DNA of 64,000 nt from Megalopta genalis (taxonomy: Eukaryota > Arthropoda > Insecta > Hymenoptera > Halictidae), in contig NC_135017.1 in NCBI RefSeq assembly GCF_051020955.1, forward strand, positions 31,838,689 to 31,902,688. Reading direction: 5' to 3'. A program made the position numbers and the translations under genes. The notes beneath the pieces are model-generated. The model was not told the origin of the DNA, made no database searches, and saw nothing but the letters and a program-made list of their open reading frames with translations. Shown piece by piece: positions 44,100-56,689 of the stretch; positions within the stretch are counted from its first letter, which is position 1; each line of letters opens with the position of its first letter.

Positions 44100-45766
44100 T
44101 CCCACGCTACCAATCAATCATCGGACCATCCGACAAATTGAATATTTTTTGCACCGGTAGAACTCGCTGCGAACGCGCTGATGCGAATACCATAACCAGG
44201 GGATACGTCACCGATACCTCGAAACGAAATCCTTGAAACCAAATTGTTCCTTCGGAAATTCTCACGAGGCCGAAACCTGTTAAAAATCGCGTGGCCGGTG
44301 GCGGTGGTCGAATCAAAATTCCGCCGGAAGAGACAAACAGATCCGCGTGGCCGCGGGCTGAAAAACTCGATGATTTCAATGTTGCAAGCCGGGAGGCGAC
44401 TTTCAGTAGGACACCGGGCGGACGAAAAGCGTGCGGGCGGTCGACGTTCATCGACACGATAATGTACCGGGTGTCGCAATAACCGGCACAGCTCCGCCGC
44501 GGAGTTTCCATAGACGCGGCATTCCGACGATTTCGGATGTGCTCGAGGACACAGTATATCGACGGGAGAGGGTGGATTGTGCGCCCCCGACCGATTTGCC
44601 GCGGCTGCGCAAATCCGGGCTCGAGCTGCAACTTCGGTACACCCGCTGGCCTGTTCGTGCCGCGTTCATCCTGTACCCTCGTGGCCTCGTGGCTCGCTCC
44701 GTGCCCTCGACGGTGTCCGTACCCGCGGCCGCGATTGTACCGATACCCGCGCACCTGTACCGGGACCGAGACCAGGACCAGTGGCAGAGCGAGTGCCGGT
44801 GCAAGTGCCGGTGCAAGTGCCGGTGCAAGTGCCTAGTGCTAGCAGAGAAGTGCTCGTACCAGTGCCACGCGCACCAGACTTAGCTCGCGTCGTCGGTCCT
44901 ACTGCCGTCGGCTCCGACGCCGACGCCAACCCCGACGTCGACGCCGACGCCGACGCTCGGCGGCGCTCGACGGCGCTCGACGGCGCTCGACGACGCTGCC
45001 GCTGCCTCCACCCCCACCTCACCCTCGCATTGCTCCTTCCACTTTCTCTCGGTTCGGACATTCACTGGCGCGCACACTGACTCGCTCGCTTGCTCGTTCG
45101 TTTGCTCGGCCGTTCGTTCGCCGCACGAAATACACCGCGATAAAAACATGTCGATGACAGGCGCCGCGCAGGACGCACCGATTCATCAGTGACGGCCCGT
45201 TGAGGGACGACGGTGTCGCGCGACATAGAAAGTCACCGGCGAATAAGCGGCGGAATACACGCTCGGGTAACTGCGGCCGATGACACATTCCTTCGCGGTG
45301 TCCACAGTGGATGGTGTAACGAAATAGTACGCGAACTTTCTTTGAAAAAACCCGCAGAGTGCCGGAAGGAATTCGCGCATGCGATCGTCTTCCTTCTTCG
45401 TCTCTTCCGTCTGTTGTTGTTCTTTTCGCTTCTCTAACTTTTTTTTCGGTCTGTTCGCCGAGTACTTAGGGTGCGCTGGTTGGTGTCTTTTATTTTCTTT
45501 CTTTTTTTTGTTTGCACTGTGATCGCGAGTGACGAACGTGGTGTCGGTGATTTCGACGGTGGAGAATTTTGACGGTCGTGTGTGAAAGAATCGGTGCAGT
45601 GTTGTGTCAGCCAGTCCAGTGTTCAGCAGCGCGGTTTACGGTTCACGCTTGACGATCCACGATTGATGATTCACGGCTTCTCGTGGTCGAATCGACGAGT
45701 CGTTCCGATACCGTACAATCACGCGTTCTCATTCCAGTGAGTCGTTTATGCGATGAAAGTGGTTTA
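44100..45766. promoter_or_regulatory. CpG-rich island, probable promoter and 5' UTR region
   Basis: Composition switches sharply to GC- and CpG-rich and MITEs disappear. Several frames are open on both strands at once (for example 44107-44754 minus and 44577-45080 plus), which is expected from low stop frequency and does not show coding. The 45450-45736 stretch reads like an insect 5' UTR, with GT-rich and CAGT words, and is followed by a good donor, CCA|GTGAGT at 45737. Direction of transcription is inferred to be plus from that donor and from the next entry. Confidence 0.45.
44793..44995. repeat. Short GC-rich tandem repeats
   Basis: A 12-bp unit GTGCCGGTGCAA is repeated three to four times at 44793-44832, CGACGC-type hexamers at about 44915-44955, and CGGCGCTCGACG three times at about 44960-44995. 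Confidence 0.8.
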
Positions 45767-45818
45767 ATGGTTGATCCGCTAAAACTCTTCTGGGTTATTA
45801 CCAACAGCACTTATCTAG
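45767..45818 (+). CDS. Candidate first coding exon of a host gene
   Basis: The ATG at 45767 (context TTTAATGG) opens MVDPLKLFWVITNSTYL, followed by one base and then the donor TAG|GTATGT at 45819. Without splicing the frame stops two codons later (TGA at 45824), so it only makes sense as an exon ending in phase 1. The start has a charged residue then a hydrophobic run, like a short signal or anchor. Two tiny upstream frames (ATG at 45748 and 45753) stop quickly. I have a weak memory of this N-terminus on predicted neural-cadherin isoforms of Hymenoptera, but cannot check it and give no symbol. The rest of the gene would lie downstream of this window or in later introns. Confidence 0.35.
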
Positions 45819-48800
45819 GTATGTGAAATCCGTGCTGTGCACGGCCGATATCGCCGTTCCCGGTTGCGCGATCACGTGTGGTCGTTCCAAGTCGCGGGAT
45901 TAGATGGGAACCCGATGCTTTTAAATCCCAGCGCGGAAAACAACTGCCCGACGGGGTTGTAGAGTTTCCGTGTCACGATCCCGGCACGGGCGCCCGGCCT
46001 TCGGGAAATTTCATGAGACCCGAGCTACGTTCGTGCTTCCCGAAGTCATCGCGAAGATCGTGTCGTTCGGTTAACGAGCCCGTTCTTCGCTAATTTTTCG
46101 CGCTTCTAATAAAAAGAGAACGAAGTTGATGCAATCCGCGCAACTTGACAGGAGATAAATCAATGTTCCAAACTATATTGCGAGATGGACGTAAAAAAGC
46201 ACAATGTACACTTTGAAAAGTTCTCAAAGCGTTTCGCCGACGGCCGTTGAGCGATCCTCGCAGTGGAATAGCCGGTCGCACGGCAAAAGAAAACGATCGT
46301 CGCTGGACAAGTACACATGATTTAGACGTCGTGTTATGCACCGGTGCACAAATTGCTGGGACAGCTCGATGGATGCGTGTTTGTAAATTCGGAATTCCGC
46401 GAACCTCGATGTGCTTTCCCGTGTGTAACACTTTCGCGCGAATACTCCGTTTAAGTGAAAGATATTAAGCTTTCGAGGGTCGGAGTTCCGAGCAGAGATA
46501 AGATCGAAGAAATATGCTGTTGCGTTGTCGAGCGTTGACAAAGTCGGGATGTGATCGTCGAAGTTTCGTTGTCTCGGTGCCGTCGGTTAGAAATGCGACG
46601 ATTCAGAAGATCGACCGAAACAGAAATCCGTGTCTGCACCGTCGTATCAGGATAACGACGCCTCGCGAACTATGAGAATTCGGAAATGATACCGATTTTT
46701 CGAAATTCCTTTCATTCCGGTGAAAATTTGATTATCGCTTACGGAAAACAGTTTCCAAGAAATTGATCGTACGTTTAACGTGTTCCGCTTGCCCAAAATT
46801 TTGCACAACTATCGTGGAAAGCGGGGTTGATTGAAGCAATATGAAGTATACAAGATACAACGCGATGGTCCGATGATAAACTGTTTCTACACACGGCCGA
46901 TGCAATGTGTGTATACAAAAGTGTGGAGTCACAGTTCGGGGACTGCAATTTTCTTGAACGCTCGAGGAGAGAAGGACGTGCAAAAAGATGGAATCTTTTT
47001 TTTCATCGCAAGTTTATGTTTTCCCCGTTGGTTAACGCTTTGCTCTTTGGGTGCACCTGTGGCGTGACAATAACATATTTTGATAGAAGTTCTTAACTCA
47101 CCGACGACGCGACGCTACGCTACGATATTAAAGCAGAAATAGATTAAATCGCAGTTATCTGAGAACAATATCGGGGTTAGTTATTTTCGATTCATGTTCC
47201 CCCGGGATCACAAAGTTTCCCCTGGGCTGAATACAATAACATTGCTTTTCCGCGCGAGCTAATTACATATGTGTTAGTATTAAATAAAATATCGTACAGC
47301 ACATCGATTAGCCCTTGCTTTATCACCTCGACTGATTAAGATAGACATACAATGAAATAATTGATCGACAGCTGAAACGGATTTAGCAAAGTTGCAAATG
47401 AAATAAAATAGTCTAGGATAAATTGGATAAAATAAATTGTGGTAAAATTACATAAAACAGTTCGACTAGAACGAGGTAGAGTGAGATAAAGCGGAATTAA
47501 ATAAAGTGAAATAAACAAAATAGCGTAATGAAGTAACAAAATAAAATAAAATGCAGTAGGCCGAGATAGCGGTTTCATAAAGTTGCGCTATTGATATCGT
47601 AAAAGAAAAGAAAAGCGTATCATATATAGATACACAGTGAAACGTCGATTATCCGAGCTGAGCAAAGTAACGAAAATGTTCGGATGACGGAACAGTTGCT
47701 TAGCGGCAGTCCTAGATTTCATTTTTATTCGTTTCTTATCTCGTTTCTATATCCTTTCGCATACAGGCTGCCATAAATCGAGCTGATTGCATGCGAAACG
47801 TATTTGAACACTGTATTCGTACGAATAGTACCTTATCACGATAAATCGAAACGAGTAGCACTCGTATTTATACGAAGTGCTGCACCAATGTTCCTTTCCA
47901 ATCTAATCATCGTCCTAAAGCGTCCACCCGGTAGTTTCATTAGGAATGATTTAATCTTGGAATTGGACTTTGAGAGGACGGGATTCGCGACAGATGGAGA
48001 GCTACCGTTACCAAAACGATTTGTGCGGGTGACAATGTTTCGTTCGTGGTTCGACTGTCGACGAGCCGTTGCAGCCGAGGCAAAGTAGCGGCAAAACGAA
48101 CGCGCGACGGGAAACGTGTGGAATGCTAGTGAAGTGTTCGCGTAAACGCTGAAATTCTCGTTACGTTGTTGTTTTCTACGCCGAAAACAGGACACTTGGT
48201 GAACAATCATCTGATGCGGCAGGAATCCCGTAGTTTCCGCGTGCGGCGATCGATCGGCGGGCCGCGTTATTTTGAAAAGGCGCTAGATGCATATACATTG
48301 TACGTGTATAACGACACCTCGGCCGACCAGCTCCGGTGTACGCGCACAATTGGGATATCGTTCCATTCAACCGACGGAAAATCAATTCGGCTTGGTAATT
48401 ACGACGCTCCCCGACGGCGAAGGCAGCTGCGACGGCAACGACAGCGTTTTCTGTGCAACGCGTGCACCGCCCCACGCACCCAGGGGTCCTTTGAGTTTTC
48501 TCGTGTGTCGTTCGGCCGACATTGCGACTCGCCGGGAAATATTGAAAACATTGCGGCCAGAACAAAGGTCGAACACCGTGTAAACGTATGAATTGCGCCG
48601 GGTTCCGGATAATAGTCGAAACTTAATATCCTGCGCCGGTATGCGTGTTACCCTCGGCGACAATCTCGCGAAACGCCCTGCCCTCTTTAACGACATTCAA
48701 CGAGAATTTGCCCGAGCGCCAGAGCGAACGAGGATTTCGAGATTTAATTTGACGATGCGACGATAAAAGTGCACTTCTCGTAAACAGAATGGGCTGGATA

Positions 48801-48900
48801 CTCAGTTTATCGCGGTGTCTTTCAAGTAGCTGAAAGATATATGGCATGCTTAAGCAACGAAGTGGGTTGTTGTGTATCGAGTCCTTGCTTAAGTAGCGTC
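45819..48900. other. CpG-moderate DNA, probable first intron or upstream regulatory DNA
   Basis: Nearly free of the MITE families that fill the rest of the window. GC-rich blocks are at 45830-46640 and 47800-48800. Open frames on both strands, such as 48166-48591 and 47836-48210, are not recognised. Low repeat load suggests selection against insertions, as near active promoters. Confidence 0.35.
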
Positions 48901-50138
48901 TTTATTGAAAAAGGGTTTAAGTCTGAAACATTAATTCTCCTAGCTATACTGAAAATATTTATTACTTTTTCTCTCCTGTTTACGTACCATAAGCACAGGG
49001 ATTTTATGCAATTTTCTGGGCACTGAATTCTCATTGGGAAACCACGAAACAGTTTATTTTTAAAAAGTAACCGAAGTGCTGTGGATAATTTGCTTAATAC
49101 TTAATAAGATGCAGTTAATATTTTTGCCAACACTTGTTCACATAATAGTTGAATACCTTTTATCCGGAGAGATTTTAAGTACTTCCGAATGAATTTAATA
49201 TGATTATTTTCACTGAGGACAAGGCGTAATACGCAGCTTTTTATTTGAGAATTAGTTGTAAAACTGACAAGGTTTCACTCATCAAAGTAAGAAACGCAAT
49301 TAAACGCGCAACAATGTTTCAACTTCGAGTGCATTTCAAGAAAAATGTGTAACGCTGCAATAAGTACAAAATCAAATCCAATTAGAGTGTCATAATTTTT
49401 TATATTTCTATTAGAAATTTCTAACCCAATTTAAAAAGAAATAATTTCGGCAAAAATATGATCAAAGCGAGAGTAGCATTTATGATTACTGTGAAAACAA
49501 TTATTCTCTTCGTAAGAATTGTTTTCACCCTTCTACCATTACGATTTCGATACATCAATAATTTATATTAATTACAAGCTGTCAAAATTATTTATTTGTC
49601 AGACGGATGAAAGAAAATCGAGAGGATTATACAAAATAAATCAATCAATATTTATTTCACAGTTGCTACTTCCACGTTTACCAGATGTTAACAGAATATT
49701 ATAATAAAATGTGTGACCGTTTTATTATTCACGTAACCATTTCGAAACATCTGCCAATGGTTACTGGCAATAAGTATTGATCAAAGGCCATCATATTTAT
49801 CAAGGAATTTATTAAAGTGGAACAGATGCTTTACCGTTAAAGGTTTTCCTTTTAGACAGGTTTTAGTATTTATAGTTTTATTGCGCAGAATTTATAGTTT
49901 TGGAACAATTGTAATTAATCAGAAATGAAAATAGCAGTTTTATCAATTGGTTTTATTTTCTAAATAACTGAAACATATTTTATTAAAATGTGTCTATGTA
50001 AATACAAAATTTGTATATGATAGAAATAATAGTATACCGTAGTGAATTTTCGATTGATCTCTAGTTAATATTATAAATAGAATATTAATCATATAAAACA
50101 ATAGATACAACATTACTAATGTTATGAATAATATCTAA
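48901..50138. other. AT-rich intergenic or intronic DNA
   Basis: Nothing recognised. Confidence 0.4.
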
Positions 50139-50500
50139 ATACGAGGTTTCATGTAACTGGTGGTACAACTGATGCGAGAAGGCGATTCCACTTTCAAAAT
50201 TCAGATGAAAATGTAGAATAAAAATTGTTCATTTCCGGCACCGTTATCGAGAATAATCAGTTTAAAGATTAATCGAAGACGCGTACTATTGTATGGGAAT
50301 CGCCTGAGGCGTCCGATCATGGCCAGTCGATTCTACTCGTATCGAGGCACGTGAATCTGACGGATTCTCAAACTGATTTTTCTCGATAACGGTGCCTCAA
50401 ATAATAAAATTTTCTTTTATACTTTTACCTTATTTTTTTTATATAGAATCGCTCCCTCATGGTTCTACCACCAGTTACGCGCGCGCGCACACTCTGTATC
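50139..50500. mobile_element. Family M MITE, copy M6
   Basis: TTTCATGTAACTGGTGGTAC on the left faces CTACCACCAGTTACGCGCG on the right. ACCGTTATCGAGAATAATCA faces TGATTTTTCTCGATAACGGT. The middle has GCGTCCGATCATGGCC. Confidence 0.75.
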
Positions 50501-51137
50501 ATATCCATTTCAAACTCAATTAGGAAACATGATCGATATATTGTTACTTAGCTGGTTATTGTCTACATTTTCTATAACAATTATGTGGCTTCATTTTAAT
50601 CAATATCTTCTCCGGTACTATCATTTCTACGATAATTAAAATCGTTTGAAAAAACATATAGTGTGCTCTGTCCAATGAATTAACATTTCTTGTATTATAT
50701 ACATTATTACATATATTACATATTATTAAATATTTAATAAATATTAATAATAATATGATAATATAATATATATTAATAAATAATAATATTATAACATTTA
50801 TATAATATTATTAATATTAATTATAATATTATAATATAATATAATAATATAATTATATTATTAATATAATTAAATAATAATATAATATATATTAATAAAT
50901 ATTAATAAATATTAAATATTTAATTAATAAACATTAACGTCACTCGGCACTCGGTACACATTGCAATTACCAAAATTAATAACCCATTCACCTTCAATCT
51001 ATCTTCTTTCTCTCGCATTTCAAGCTACATTGTCTCCAAACATTCATTCACATTCACTAATCGATATTTAAACCAAGTTTACAATTCACAATACATCAAT
51101 ATCATACATATCGTAATACGCAGCTTAGGTGTTCATT
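50501..51137. repeat. TAATA low-complexity tract and flanks
   Basis: 50690-50935 is almost purely A and T, made of TAATAT and ATTAATA words, and likely to be unwound easily. The flanks hold no gene. Confidence 0.7.
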
Positions 51138-51281
51138 TACAGTCCTCGCGCAACAAAGAGGCACCTTTGTGTTTATATGTTCTCTCTTACCAGCTGCTCC
51201 ACTGCCGCAAATATGAATCGCTATTGGCCGACGATAATGTTCGTCAAAGGTGTCTTATTATTGTTGCGTGAGAACTGTACC
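51138..51281. mobile_element. Family B hairpin MITE, copy B4
   Basis: Left GTCCTCGCGCAACAAAGAGG, right end TGTTGCGTGAGAACTGTA. The right inner arm is mostly deleted. Confidence 0.75.
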
Positions 51282-51440
51282 TGTTATGATTTCTATTTCA
51301 GACGTTGCATAAAAAAGACACTACTTATTTCACAGGCATATGTAATTTCTATATAGTGGTATAATTCCACCCTTTGATGGATACGGATCACCATAAACGT
51401 CTAGTACAGAGCCCAACTCTAAAACGCGAATATACGCATG
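51282..51440. repeat. Linker shared with other B-element flanks (modules X and Y)
   Basis: Module X (about 51282-51362) recurs inverted at 52955-53036 beside B6: GACACTACTTATTTCACAGG against ATGAAATAAGTAGTGTC. Module Y (about 51363-51440) recurs inverted at about 56184-56235 beside B7: TTCCACCCTTTGATGGATAC against ATCCGTATCCATCAAAGGGT. Y here has about 25 extra bases. Confidence 0.8.
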
Positions 51441-51650
51441 TATAGTCCTCACGCGACAAGAAAGCACCTTTATGTTTACAATTTCTCTCTTACCAGCTGT
51501 CCCACTGTCGCAGGTATGGTCGCACTATTGGCCGAAAACGGTGACGAAGGACGGCGGCGGTCGCCAGCGGCTGATAGCTGTGGCAGTGGGGCAGCTAGTA
51601 AGAGGGGGAATCTAAACACAATGGTGCCTCCTCGTCGCGTGAGGACTATA
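51441..51650. mobile_element. Family B hairpin MITE, full copy B5
   Basis: TATAGTCCTCACGCGACAAG faces TCGTCGCGTGAGGACTATA. TACCAGCTGTCCCACTGTCG faces GGCAGTGGGGCAGCTAGTAA. Confidence 0.9.
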
Positions 51651-52954
51651 CTTGACAAGTCATTTTAACGAAGCGGTGTTGTTCTCACATACCAAAAATA
51701 GAATTTCTGGCCGTCGTACCTCTCTCCTGCTCTCACTACAACTTGAATCGTACAGGATTGAAAATTGTAGAAGTCAACATAATTGGAAAATCGTGGCAAG
51801 GCTTCTCCAGCATATCAAACTAAGATCCTGTTTATTGAAACCTCCAAAACTTTCTGACATTTATTTTCGTTGTAACCTTTTCCTGGACGCAATTTTATTT
51901 TACGGCACTGCGATACGGTTGAAAGCGTCACTATAATGTAGCCATGTTTGCAACAAGGGAATGCTTAATGCAGAGGTCAAGTTGGTAACATAACAGCAAA
52001 GAAATCTCGAGAAAACACGCCATCGCTTTTAAATTGTGAGTCTCCGGCAAAAATCGATTAGCGCGCACATTGGAACGGCAACTTTCACGACTTGACAGCA
52101 CGTAAACTGTGCTTTAAATTTTCAGCGAGCTAAACAAACATGCCATATTTTACAAAGATGGCGCCACTAAAATGTTTGGCCGAGCTACATACATACATCA
52201 ACGTCGATTACTGTGATCAGTAAAATGAACGCTCGCGTGTTATCTTATTGAAAGGAGCAGTGTTATTATAATATTGGTTTGTTCGGAAAGTTCTTTCACG
52301 AGAATATGAAAGACGATTTTTTAATGTTTAAAGAAAAAGAAGAAAATTTTTTTGACATCTTTCTGCTAGCTTCGAAATCTTATTCTTGTAGAAGTTTTGC
52401 TTTTTATTGGTAAAATACTGAATGAAGTGCTTTTTTTAACACCCTTTGCAAAACGAAATTTTTTTGAAAAGCGATTTTCCGCTTTAAAATTTAATATTTA
52501 AAGTGGAAACATTTCACAGGCAATTGTGTAAGTTGAACATATTTTCTTTAAGAAAGTTTTCTTAAGAATTATAGAAAAAGTAAATCGTGTATTAATCAAA
52601 CGATGCAATTATTTTGTACAGTTAATTGAAATATACCATTACATAGTAACTTGGCGTAGGATCTTCTTGTGCATGTACAGTTTCTGTTTATTCGGCATAT
52701 TTTGTTTTTTTCGAAATAAAAATGATTTTTAATTATCGCACTTTTCATCTGAAAAGATTTTCATTTATCGAAAAACTGGAATTTTCAACATTATTTACGA
52801 ACTTATTAACCGTATTCGATTATTATAAATAACTAGCAATGTGTGATTAATTCGGTACGGCCCACCAATTTATTAATTAAATAGTACAATATTTGATTAA
52901 GCGCAACATGAAATTTATACGATATATTACTAAATATAACGATGAAATCTTTAT
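51651..52954. other. AT-rich spacer with one mariner-like end
   Basis: TTGGTTTGTTCGGAAAGTTC at about 52274 looks like a mariner terminal repeat, but no partner was found within the next kilobase. A weak IR-free stretch otherwise. Confidence 0.35.
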
Positions 52955-53036
52955 ACCACTAAATAGAAATTACATATGCTTATGAAATAAGTAGTGTCTT
53001 TTTTTATGCAAAGTTTGAAATGGAGATCGTAACAGG
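52955..53036. repeat. Inverted copy of module X
   Basis: See 51282-51440. It ends directly at B6, as X does at B4, so hairpin and flank were copied together. Confidence 0.8.
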
Positions 53037-53173
53037 TACAGTCCTCACGTAACAAGAAGGCATCTTTGACGATGATCGCCGTCGGTCAATAGCAACCAAT
53101 AACTGCTGCAATGTGGCAGCTAGTAAGAGGGAGAATGTAAACACATAGCTGGCTTAGTCACATGAGGACTATA
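53037..53173. mobile_element. Family B hairpin MITE, copy B6
   Basis: TACAGTCCTCACGTAACAAG faces CATGAGGACTATA; the left inner arm is deleted. Confidence 0.8.
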
Positions 53174-53695
53174 CATTAATGCTGACAATGAACGTTAATT
53201 AACTTCGTAAGCAGTACATCGATTGACTTTATTCAGTGATAGCAATGAAATTAAATAATTGTACTTAAAAATGTTATACAATATGTAAGGAAGTCCTTAA
53301 AAAACACTGCGTTTACATATTATTTATTTATTAATACACTATCTAATTGTGTAATCCTTTGACATGCATAGCGGAGTACAACACAAAAGAAACAAAGTGC
53401 GAGAGAAAATTGTTATCGATTGAAGCATAAAAAATGGCATTTTATCAAGTACACACGCGCTGGCGGAAAAGTCGAGAGATTGAGAAAGAGGAATTTTTAA
53501 ATAAGGAACGAATTTTCCGATAACTTAATTCATAGTTGTGGCAAGCTCTAGACAATGGAAATAATCCGCGTGACAGATTGACAGACGCGTGAACCTTTAA
53601 TTAACATGTTAATTCTTCGGTGGGTTATTTTTATGCAGCAGTCGTATAGAAATAGATGTTCTACCTGATAAGCAAACTTACCGTGGACATTTGCA
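53174..53695. other. AT-rich spacer
   Basis: Nothing recognised. Confidence 0.4.
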
Positions 53696-54415
53696 TACAG
53701 GGTGACCAATTTAAATCGATCCAGTCAAATATCTTGGAAACCGAAAAAATGTTTCAAACAAAATTTGAATGGTTTTAGAGGGCACGTAACCTGATATTAA
53801 CAAGATTTTTCTAGGTGAACGTGTCGAGGATCTATGAAGGTCAATTTTTTTTTTAACGGAATCATATATTTTTTATTTTACTAGTCAATTCAACTCGTCA
53901 TTCTCTTCATAAAAATACTGAGACGTTTATTGCGAGAAATCATTGGTTTAAAAGATATTTGAATTTTAGTACCTTTTAGAGGCAAGAGTAAATCTTTGCA
54001 TTCAGGCTGAAGGTGGTATTTTTGAACACCAACTTTAGATAGGTGTTTTATTACTGGCACTAACACTGACACTATTAGTTTTTTAATGCGTGAGCGATTT
54101 CAAAGTTATTTCAAGGTTGTCTTGTTTTTTTTTTTTATTAACCTGTATTTTTTATTCCGGAATCATATTCCACGTAAAACAAATGCACAACTTTTGTTTG
54201 AAACACTTTTTTGTAATATGATATTCTTAAATGAAACAAAATACCTATCAGAAGAAAGTAATGTTGTCATTTTAATAGAAAAGCGAAATTATCCTTGACA
54301 TAAACATGAAAAATCAACTAAATAACTTTAAAAGTATTGATCTTACGAAAAACTGTTTCAAACAAAATTTGTGCATTTTTTACGTGAAATATGATTTCAG
54401 AATAAAAAATATAGC
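53696..54415. mobile_element. Family P dispersed element, copy P1
   Basis: Starts TACAGGGTGACCAATTTAAA. AAAATGTTTCAAACAAAATT near 53746 faces TTGTTTGAAACACTTTTTTG near 54195, and GGAATCATATATTTTTTATT faces later inverted words. AAAACTGTTTCAAACAAAAT recurs near 54350. The second half (TTATTTCAAGGTTGTCTTGT to ACGTGAAATATG) matches 63140-63425. Short frames are not recognised. Confidence 0.55.
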
Positions 54416-54620
54416 TTTATGACTTTGAAAACGCCCACGTATTATAAAACTAGTAGTGCCATATTTGATTCCCCACGCGAAATACAAAAGGACATGTGTT
54501 ACTTTTATTTTTTAATTTGTATATTTCGAATAATTGCAGTTTCACGAATAGACTGCGAATTTTTATGCAAAATAGAAATTGTTTGCATCAATTGCATGAC
54601 GCAGGAAGTAAGTGCAAACT

Positions 54621-54623
<3 letters not shown>

Positions 54624-54660
<37 letters not shown>
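54624..54660. repeat. (CT)n microsatellite
   Basis: About 18 CT units. Confidence 0.95.
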
Positions 54661-54664
<4 letters not shown>

Positions 54665-54895
54665 AATTTTAATAAATAGTAATTAAGATATCAGCATAAA
54701 TGGATAAAACCCGCGGTCTAGTCATGAATAAGTATGTAGTACAGGAACTATCTGTGTCAAGATCCTTCGAATATCGCATATGTATAGTCCTACTTATGTG
54801 GATGATCTTTAACATATTATAAATATATTTAGTTATTTGAACGAAACGCAGTTAATATCATTAATAAAATTGAGTAGAAATTTTCCTAAAATGAA

Positions 54896-55446
54896 TACAG
54901 TGAGGAGCAATAACACTCGACCACCTTTTAAAACGCTAGAACTTTTTCAAAACTTTCCGAAATGACGAATTACTTGGAATAACAGAAAATATAAAAAATG
55001 TCTTCTTTCTCACTCTTTTATCTGAGCGTATAACGAAAATTTAAAAAATGCGTTTTGTAGATCTCAGTAACTTACATGAAAATTTTATCGTTTGTTGACA
55101 TTGTTGTGAGTTACAAACAATTAAAGATAGCGAATATCGCAGTTTTTCATGACTTTCGACCAAAAATTGTGAGAAATCTAGATATTTTAAAATATTTCAA
55201 CGATTGTAGCATAATCCTGCATTAGTCAATTTTGATAAAATTTTCAGTATGCGTATAAGTTATCGACATATACAAAATGCATTTTTTAAATTTTCGTTAC
55301 AAGCTCAGATGAAGAAGTAGAAAGACAGTTAGTTTTTCACTTTTTCGTCTTTCCAAGTAATATAGCAAAATTAAGAAAAGGTACTTTACTTATCAAATTT
55401 AAGTTATTTAGTCCAGTTTTTAAAAAGTGATCGATTCGATGTCAAG
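54896..55446. mobile_element. Family C palindromic element, copy C9
   Basis: CCACCTTTTAAAACGCTAGA at the left; GAGCGTATAACGAAAATTTA faces AAATTTTCGTTACAAGCTCA; AGTTATTTAGTCCAGTTTTT at the right. Both outer ends have decayed. Confidence 0.75.
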
Positions 55447-55507
55447 TTGAAAATCAGATTCAATTTAGTCAGAGGAATTCTGATAATAGTTAAAAAAATG
55501 CGTATAT

Positions 55508-55972
55508 AATGGGTGTCCCTGATTTTACGTTAATGGTCCTTTTTTTACAAATAAAAATAAGGAAAAAGTGTTACGTGATGGCTTTTAAACTCTTTATTAA
55601 AAAGTTATAATAAAAATACAAAATGATAACGAACTAGTGTTTCGTTGACACAGCATATGCTCACGTTATTGTTACTTGTACATTTTCATAAACTCTAATG
55701 TTTACTACGCTTCCAATTACTAATAATAAAGTAGAATCAATTTTCCATAAATGTCAGGTTATTTTGAAATGGATTTCAAATACGACATTTTGAAATGGTT
55801 TTGTAACAAAAGATAATCGATCAAGGATGCAATCCATTATAAATTTGGATTTTTGTCGTAACTTTTTAATAAACCATTTAAAAATCTATGTTCATATAAT
55901 ACTTTTTTTCTTACTTTTACTTGAAGAATATGTTGGTAAAGTTTTGGCGGAGAAAATCTGGTACACCTTGTA
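55508..55972. mobile_element. Inverted-repeat element Q
   Basis: GGGTGTCCCTGATTTTACGT faces GAAAATCTGGTACACCTTGT at the ends. CTCTTTATTAAAAAGTTATA faces TCGTAACTTTTTAATAAACC further in. No coding capacity. It abuts B7. Confidence 0.7.
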
Positions 55973-55974
55973 TG

Positions 55975-56183
55975 CGTAGTCCTCACGCGGCAAGAAGGCA
56001 CTTTGTGTTTACATTCCCCCTCTTACTAGTTGCCTCACTGCCGCAGCTATCGGTCGCTAGCGACCGTCGTCGATCTTCGTCACCGTATTCAGCCAATAGC
56101 GATTGATAGCTGCAGCAGTAGGGCAGCTAATAAGAGGGGGAATGTAAACACAAAGGTGCCTTCTTGTCGTGTGAGGACTATAC
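55975..56183. mobile_element. Family B hairpin MITE, full copy B7
   Basis: GTGTTTACATTCCCCCTCTT faces AAGAGGGGGAATGTAAACAC exactly. CTTCTTGTCGTGTGAGGACT is the right end. Best-preserved arms of the family. Confidence 0.92.
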
Positions 56184-56689
56184 ATACATTCACGTTTTAG
56201 AGCTGGTGATCCGTATCCATCAAAGGGTGGAATTAAAAAGCATTTCATATTTCGAATTATAAAAAAACATTTGTTACAAAGATTCATATAATATAAAAAA
56301 TATAGATAAAATACAAATAAATATAAATTTGATTAGTTAAGGATACACTTCTCACTGAAGAATAATATTCCACTTTTTCATAATGAGGAAAATGTGACAT
56401 ACGTCGTTCTGATATCGCTATCAGGATATTCCGGAAATTACTTAATACACGTTGCAGTAAACTCCCATAAAACACGAGTCCCTACAACACAAAAGTTCTG
56501 CGACCATCGACTTTATGTAACAACTGTATTATAAAATTAAAATTATAAAAATGTAGAGCTAATTACACTGAAATAAAGACGTTAGAACATAACATTTTTA
56601 TTCGGACAGTGATTAACGATCAACACTAAACAAGTTTTTATATTTATATTAAAGAACTAGGAGCGAGAGAGAGAGAAAATTCCGAAAAT
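56184..56689. other. Module Y copy and AT-rich spacer
   Basis: 56184-56235 is the inverted copy of module Y. The remainder has no recognised feature. Confidence 0.5.

Noticed and set aside
44107..44754. 215-codon minus-strand open frame in the CpG island
   Set aside because: Several frames on both strands are open over the same GC-rich DNA and the translation shows no domain; composition explains it.
52271..52954. Full mariner starting at the TTGGTTTGTTCGGAAAGTTC end
   Set aside because: No transposase residues and no matching inverted end within reach.
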